A stretch of DNA of 6,357 nt from JAVBMU01 sp031551755. GTDB taxonomy: Bacteria > Actinomycetota > Actinomycetes > Actinomycetales > Cellulomonadaceae. Under the pieces are notes generated by a model. That model was not told the DNA's origin. It saw only the letters and a list, made by a program, of their open reading frames with translations, and searched no databases. Shown one piece after another: positions 5,728 through 6,357 of this stretch (its first letter is position 1; each line of letters starts with the position of its first letter). A program made the position numbers and the translations under genes. The stretch is taken from positions 1-6,357 of the forward strand of contig JAVBNE010000030.1 in assembly GCA_031551755.1 (NCBI GenBank), given 5' to 3'.

Positions 5728-5997
5728 CTATTTGGCGTTCAACAAGGTGCTCAAGCGCGACAAGAGCGGTTCCAAGTTCGCGTGTATATCGCTCAAGCGT
5801 TGCAAGTGCCGTGCTGATTCCTGTTGTTCGGTCTGGAGTTGCCCTATTTTTTCCTGTAGCTGCCGGATGGCCTGGGCATGGCTCTCCAGGCTGCGTTGAT
5901 GGTTGACCAGGGATGTGCCGTGCGCTTTCTGCGTGGCGGTCAAGTCTTGCTCCAGGGTGAGCAGGGTATTTTTGAGAATGCGTTCCAGTTCGGTCAT
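5728..5997 (-). CDS. MbeD/MobD-like mobilization accessory protein (89 aa coiled coil)
   Basis: This 89-residue, almost wholly helical protein begins MTELERILKNTLLTLEQDL, closely resembling the MTELE...L..LEQLQ start of MbeD/MobD mobilization proteins. Heptad-like Leu/Ile/Gln spacing continues from about residue 36 to 85 (AIRQLQEKIGQLQTEQQESA, HLQRLSDIHANLEPLLSRLS). MbeD-type proteins are small plasmid proteins of the ColE1 mobilization region; their exact role is not settled. The ATG at 5997 follows a GAGGAA about eight bases upstream, inside the end of the preceding frame, with only three bases between that frame's stop and this start, so translation is probably coupled. It lies inside the presumed relaxase frame, as in ColE1. 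Unlike its neighbours it is intact here. Because coiled coils attract false matches, the family call is probable rather than certain. Confidence 0.62.
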   Translation of the reverse strand: MTELERILKNTLLTLEQDLTATQKAHGTSLVNHQRSLESHAQAIRQLQEKIGQLQTEQQESARHLQRLSDIHANLEPLLSRLSTLLNAK

Positions 5998-6222
5998 GGT
6001 TTATTTCCTCACTATTTCCCAGGCTTCCCGTTTGTCCGGCATGAGGCCCACAAATTGAAATTTCCGGCCTGCCGGGAGTAACAGGTAGTCCTTGCCTTCC
6101 GCGTGGTGCGGCTCCAAGCCCTTGAACGAGGCCCATATTCGGGCGCTTTGCGTCTGCAAGGCTTCCTTTTCCCGCGTCAGCTCGGCCAACTCCCGGCGCG
6201 TGTCCGTGATCCGGTGCTGATT

Positions 6223-6262
6223 CCATTTCTAGATAAAACTTGCGCTAATTATCTAAGGCCAT
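6223..6262. repeat. short insertion-like segment: inverted repeat flanked by 4-base direct repeats
   Basis: TAGATAA (6230-6236) and TTATCTA (6249-6255) form a 7-bp inverted repeat around 12 bases. The surrounding 32 bases (6227-6258) are bracketed by direct CCAT repeats (6223-6226 and 6259-6262; ATGG on the coding strand), making a 36-base unit. It is AT-rich in GC-rich DNA. It contains all three stop codons that interrupt the two overlapping mobilization frames. Confidence 0.55.
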
Positions 6263-6309
6263 GCGGATATTGATCGGGTTATTTCCGTATTTGCCTCCAG
6301 GTGGTTCAG

Positions 6310-6336
6310 GCCGTGGAGGAGTTGTTCCTCCACGGC
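6310..6336. repeat. 11-bp perfect hairpin within the mobilization frames
   Basis: GCCGTGGAGGA (6310-6320) is perfectly complementary to TCCTCCACGGC (6326-6336) across a 5-base loop. On the coding strand it spans the codons for DAVEEQLLHG. No T tract follows on the minus strand. It may be chance within coding DNA or a regulatory or recombination structure. Confidence 0.4.
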
Positions 6337-6357
6337 GTCCAAGCTTGAAAAAACGCG

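Larger units (their letters stand above)
5672..6357 (-). pseudogene. probable relaxase (MbeA/MobA-like) C-terminal region, interrupted, runs off the window
   Basis: One minus-strand frame is open from the window edge (6355) to 5672 apart from a single TAG near 6242-6244. The stretch before the stop reads as a Pro/Gly/Arg-rich tail. The stretch after it ends in TLERYTRELGTALVALEHLV and then a strongly basic helix RQIERLRERERQRSRG. This basic end lies beyond the nested MbeD-like gene and looks like the C-terminus of MobP/ColE1-type relaxases, which nick oriT during conjugal mobilization. In ColE1, mbeB and mbeD lie inside mbeA in other frames, and the layout here is the same. The catalytic N-terminal domain is outside the window, so the assignment rests on layout and tail composition. 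Much of 5728-6226 in this frame could be a shadow of the nested genes. Confidence 0.42.
6001..6357 (-). pseudogene. mobilization accessory frame (MbeB position), broken by two in-frame TAG codons
   Basis: One frame runs from the window edge to the TAA at 6001-6003, interrupted by TAG at 6253-6255 and TAG at 6229-6231. The 34 residues before the first stop (SLDAVEEQLLHGLNHLEANT, then EITRSISAWP) form an amphipathic helix. The 75 residues after the second (NQHRITDTRRELAELTREKE onward) continue as a helix, then a compact domain GLEPHHAEGKDYLLLPAGRK, FQFVGLMPDKREAWEIVRK. Both pieces share one frame and similar style, so they look like one protein split by the segment at 6227-6258. It sits directly upstream of the MbeD-like gene, where ColE1 has mbeB. 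I do not recognise the C-terminal domain. A late start (TTG at 6189 or nearby) could still make the downstream piece; no convincing ribosome binding site supports one. Confidence 0.5.

Noticed and set aside
6229..6255. TAG codons read as pyrrolysine in the mobilization frame
   Set aside because: Stops occur in two overlapping frames within one insertion-like segment, which is better explained by an insertion than by recoding; no pylT or pyl genes are visible.
6223..6262. A XerC/XerD dif-type site
   Set aside because: The TAGATAA/TTATCTA arms do not match the two 11-base arms with a 6-base centre, and the candidate arms abut without a spacer.

Overview
The window looks like chromosomal DNA from a Gram-negative bacterium, most likely a Desulfovibrio-type (Desulfovibrionaceae) sulfate reducer. 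This placement rests on the GC-rich coding bias, an LptD start that implies an outer membrane, and an autotransporter whose passenger-to-barrel linker resembles those I associate with this family. It is an impression from sequence style, not a search result.

Positions 1-1425 look like ordinary chromosome. On the minus strand lie the 5' end of an LPS-assembly gene (lptD, cut by the window edge) and a complete yjbQ-family gene with a good promoter and ribosome binding site. After a roughly 370-base stretch without a gene comes a complete tRNA-Glu(UUC) gene on the plus strand (1426-1502), with its own promoter and a strong terminator.

Everything to the right of the tRNA has the character of an accessory island, since tRNA 3' ends are common integration sites. 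It begins with a repeat-rich stretch (1548-1836) holding two strong, mutually exclusive hairpins. Two plus-strand genes follow: an unrecognised helical/coiled-coil protein (303 aa) and a small AT-richer PD-(D/E)XK nuclease-like protein (152 aa). They form a candidate two-gene cassette of unknown role. A large glycine-rich autotransporter (698 aa) comes next, behind an AT-rich promoter region with repeated GTCAA boxes.

The right end (5672-6357, minus strand) reads as the 3' part of a ColE1-like mobilization locus. It has a probable relaxase C-terminal frame with two accessory frames nested in it: an MbeB-position frame and an MbeD/MobD-like coiled-coil gene. Both the relaxase frame and the MbeB-position frame are stopped inside one 36-base segment that contains an inverted repeat and is bracketed by a 4-base direct repeat. 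Removing it on paper reopens both frames. No integrase, second tRNA fragment, IS element or CRISPR array is visible, so the island limits cannot be set from this window.
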